Below are positions 62,155 to 64,000 of a stretch of 64,000 nt of DNA, one piece after another. Numbering within the stretch: position 1 is the stretch's first letter; the number at the start of each line of letters is the position of its first letter. The translations under genes were made by a program, and so were the position numbers. Source of the stretch: Homoserinibacter gongjuensis (GTDB lineage Bacteria; Actinomycetota; Actinomycetes; Actinomycetales; Microbacteriaceae); contig NZ_BSVA01000001.1 of NCBI RefSeq assembly GCF_030161875.1, positions 1,426,001 to 1,490,000 on the forward strand, in the 5' to 3' direction. The notes under the pieces were generated by a model. The model searched no databases. It was not told the origin of the DNA and saw only the letters and a list, made by a program, of their open reading frames with translations.

Positions 62155-63410
62155 TGGCAGCGGGCAGTGCAGCGGTCGCGGCTGGTCCGCGCAACTGGGA
62201 GTATCGCGGGCGCAACAACGCCGGCAAAGTCGTCAAGGGGCGGCTCGACGCACCCACAGAGAGCGCAGCGATCGACCGCATGCGCACGATGGGCCTCGCG
62301 CCCATCAAGGTCACCGAGGCGGCCGCGGGCACCGGTCTCAACAAGGAGATCGAGTTCGGCATCGGGGGAGGGGTCAAGCTCAAAGATCTCGCTGTGCTGT
62401 CGCGGCAGGCCGCGACGATGGTCGCGGCAGGCCTCTCGTTGCTCAAGACGCTCAACATCCTTGCCGAGCAGACCGAGAACAAGAAGCTCCGCGAAACGCT
62501 CGGCATAGTTGCGCGTGACGTCGAGGTGGGGGCGGCCCTGTCTGATGCGCTCGGAAAACACCCCCGCGTCTTTCCACCGCTCATGGTGAACATGATCCGC
62601 GCGGGCGAGATCGGCGGCTTCCTCGACGGCGCGCTCAACACGATCGCGGTGAACTACGAGAAGGAAGCCAAGCTCCGCGATCAGATCAAGTCCGCGATGA
62701 CCTATCCCGTGATGGTGCTCATCATGTCGCTCGTCGCCGTGGTGATCATGCTGACCTTCATCGTGCCGATCTTCCAGGAGATGTTCGCCGGAATGGGGGC
62801 GGACCTGCCGCTTCCCACGCAGATGCTCGTCTGGTTGAGCCAATCCATGGTGGTGGTCGTTCCCGTCGGAGTTATCGCGGGAATCGCTTTCGCTGTCTGG
62901 TGGAACGGCAACAAGAACACCGAGCGGGTGCGCAAGTTCGTCGATCCCATCAAGCTCAAGCTGCCGATCTTCGGCAAACTCATCGGGAAGATCGCGATCA
63001 CGCGTTTCTGTCGCAACCTCGCCGACATGGTCAACGCCGGTGTGCCCATCCTGCAGGCGCTCAGCATCGTGGGAGAGGCGTCGGGAAACTGGGTGATCGA
63101 GAACGCCTCGCACAACATCGCCAATTCTGTGCGGGTCGGAAAGTCGCTCTCGGGCCCGCTCTCGGAAGAGCCCGTCTTCCCGCCGATGGCCGCGCAGATG
63201 ATCTCGGTCGGCGAAGACGCAGGAGCCCTCGACACCATGCTCTCCAAGGTCGCCGACTTCTACGACGACGAGGTGAAGGCCACCACCGAATCCCTCACCT
63301 CGATCATCGAGCCGCTGCTCATCGCCTTCCTCGGTGTTGTCGTCGGCGGCATGGTGATCGCGCTCTACATGCCCATCTTCAGCATGATCAGCGTCGTCAA
63401 CGGCGGCTGA
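62154..63410 (+). CDS. pilC: Type IV pilus inner-membrane platform protein PilC
   Basis: 418 residues with two GspF/PilC repeats: LSRQAATMVAAGLSLLKTLN...FPPLMVNMIRAGEIGGFLDG and FCRNLADMVNAGVPILQALS...FPPMAAQMISVGEDAGALD. Three membrane segments: about 177-200, 225-245 and the C-terminal IIEPLLIAFLGVVVGGMVIA. It couples PilB/PilT to the growing fibre. Its ATG shares a base with the pilT stop (TGATG). Confidence 0.95.
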   Translation: MAAGSAAVAAGPRNWEYRGRNNAGKVVKGRLDAPTESAAIDRMRTMGLAPIKVTEAAAGTGLNKEIEFGIGGGVKLKDLAVLSRQAATMVAAGLSLLKTLNILAEQTENKKLRETLGIVARDVEVGAALSDALGKHPRVFPPLMVNMIRAGEIGGFLDGALNTIAVNYEKEAKLRDQIKSAMTYPVMVLIMSLVAVVIMLTFIVPIFQEMFAGMGADLPLPTQMLVWLSQSMVVVVPVGVIAGIAFAVWWNGNKNTERVRKFVDPIKLKLPIFGKLIGKIAITRFCRNLADMVNAGVPILQALSIVGEASGNWVIENASHNIANSVRVGKSLSGPLSEEPVFPPMAAQMISVGEDAGALDTMLSKVADFYDDEVKATTESLTSIIEPLLIAFLGVVVGGMVIALYMPIFSMISVVNGG

Positions 63411-63420
63411 TCCGTGGCCC

Positions 63421-63444
63421 CCTCTCGCGGGATACCGCGAGAGG
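63421..63444 (+). terminator. Hairpin between pilC and the pilin gene
   Basis: CCTCTCGCGG (63421-63430), loop GATA, CCGCGAGAGG (63435-63444): a perfect 10-bp stem, with GGCCC (63416-63420) and GGGCC (63452-63456) flanking it. May stop part of the transcripts or shield the pilin mRNA. A weak promoter (TTGGGG 63483-63488, TAACAA 63505-63510) follows, so the abundant pilin may have its own transcript. Confidence 0.55.
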
Positions 63445-63531
63445 AATTCTCGGGCCAGCATCGAAACGTCGAGTCATCACCGTTGGGGGGACGGCTCGCG
63501 ACCATAACAATCAAGTGGAAACGGAAAAATA

Positions 63532-63972
63532 ATGACTCGCATCATGAAGGCCCTCGGGGCCAAGCGTGAGCAGCTCGCCAAGAAGGACGAGGGCTTCACC
63601 CTCATCGAGCTTCTCGTCGTCGTCATCATCATCGGCATCCTCGCCGCGATCGCGATCCCGGTGTACATCGGGGTGCAGAACTCCGCGAAGGACTCCGCGG
63701 TCAAGTCGGACCTGGGCAACGCCAAGACGGCTGTCGTGGCCTACTTCACGCAGAACAGCGGTGCCTACCCGACCATCCCCACCGATGACAGCGGTACCCT
63801 GGCCGACTCCGGCTACCCCGGGCCCAGCCTTGACTACGGCAGCGGCTCGGCTCCGGCCTACGACGCGGCTCCGACCGCCAACGACAGCGAGTTCTGCATC
63901 CAGGCGACGAGCCCGACCGGTGCTGAGTTCCACGTCGGCCAGTCCGGTGGCGTCGAGGACGGCCTCTGCTAA
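63532..63972 (+). CDS. Type IV prepilin (major pilin candidate)
   Basis: 146 residues. A 21-residue charged leader ends DEG, followed by FTLIELLVVVIIIGILAAIA: cleavage between Gly21 and Phe22, with Glu at mature position 5, as in class III/type IVa pilins. The hydrophobic helix continues to IPVYIGVQNSAKDSAVKSDL. The globular head has two Cys (FCIQ and the terminal Cys) that probably form the C-terminal disulfide loop. An AT-rich leader with ACGGAAAAATA precedes ATG 63532, a departure from the surrounding GC-rich sequence and suited to high translation. A prepilin peptidase gene is not in the window. Confidence 0.93.
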   Translation: MTRIMKALGAKREQLAKKDEGFTLIELLVVVIIIGILAAIAIPVYIGVQNSAKDSAVKSDLGNAKTAVVAYFTQNSGAYPTIPTDDSGTLADSGYPGPSLDYGSGSAPAYDAAPTANDSEFCIQATSPTGAEFHVGQSGGVEDGLC

Positions 63973-63982
63973 GTAGTACCTG

Positions 63983-63995
63983 CGGCCTCAGGCCG
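63983..63995 (+). terminator. Hairpin after the pilin gene, at the window edge
   Basis: CGGCCT-C-AGGCCG begins 10 bases after the pilin stop. The stem may extend beyond the last base shown, so its full form cannot be judged. Confidence 0.4.
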
Positions 63996-64000
63996 TAGCG

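Overview
The window comes from a high-GC actinobacterium. GC looks near 70% by eye. Codon use, TANNNT -10 boxes, leaderless starts, a PopR/ClgR-type regulator, lhr and nei2 in one neighbourhood, and very frequent GGATGC/GCATCC hexamers point to Microbacteriaceae (Microbacterium/Leifsonia-like). This is a chromosomal segment: rpoB and rpoC sit in the middle, and there is no tRNA, rRNA, CRISPR array, insertion sequence or prophage that I can support.

Layout. (1) 1-6.9 kb: the start of nei2, a clpP pair whose second member has lost the catalytic serine, a PopR/ClgR-like regulator, and the large helicase lhr. (2) 6.9-11.3 kb: a DUF2510 membrane protein, then an ABC-2 exporter with its own NarL-type two-component system. 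(3) 11.3-25.9 kb: a catabolic locus built around two divergent promoters. The minus-strand operon holds an amidohydrolase, a BMP-type nucleoside-like ABC importer, an M20 amidohydrolase and an asparaginase. The plus-strand operon holds a regulator made of two fused GntR/FCD units, an unrecognised protein, a fumarylacetoacetate-hydrolase-fold enzyme, a cyclic amidohydrolase and an ACMSD-like amidohydrolase. Together they look like uptake and ring-opening/deamidation of an N-heterocycle or ureide; the substrate cannot be read from sequence. (4) 26-34.4 kb: housekeeping and small genes (Nudix-like, DEAD-box helicase, ComB-like, resolvase-like, DUF427, RidA, CGNR, SprT-like, PQQ-type dehydrogenase, spermidine-synthase-like, DUF2807). 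(5) 34.4-43.6 kb: rpoB, rpoC and a membrane protein. (6) 43.8-58.8 kb: an eight-gene operon of Ser/Thr kinase, ~2,000-residue Ig/FN3 surface protein, MoxR ATPase, DUF58, transglutaminase-like, FHA, PP2C phosphatase and a Thr-motif membrane protein. It matches the bifidobacterial PFNA cluster with an added FHA protein. (7) 58.9-64 kb: a type IV pilus operon (pilB, pilT, pilC, pilin).

A caution governs the annotation. About thirty genes or gene parts can only be read through by restoring one base, nearly always in a run of four or five G or C, and always in the same direction (a base missing). rpoB itself needs one. These are almost certainly sequencing or assembly deletions, so broken genes here are described as intact genes with a marked frameshift, not as pseudogenes.

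The most interesting items are the PFNA-like operon (a transglutaminase-like domain lacking Cys and His, and an array of TIVVDR-type threonine motifs beside an FHA protein), the near-identical promoter core shared by that operon and the pilus operon, the active/inactive ClpP pair with PopR-like regulator, the fused double GntR regulator, and three families of intergenic inverted repeats, one of which is embedded in frame in lhr.
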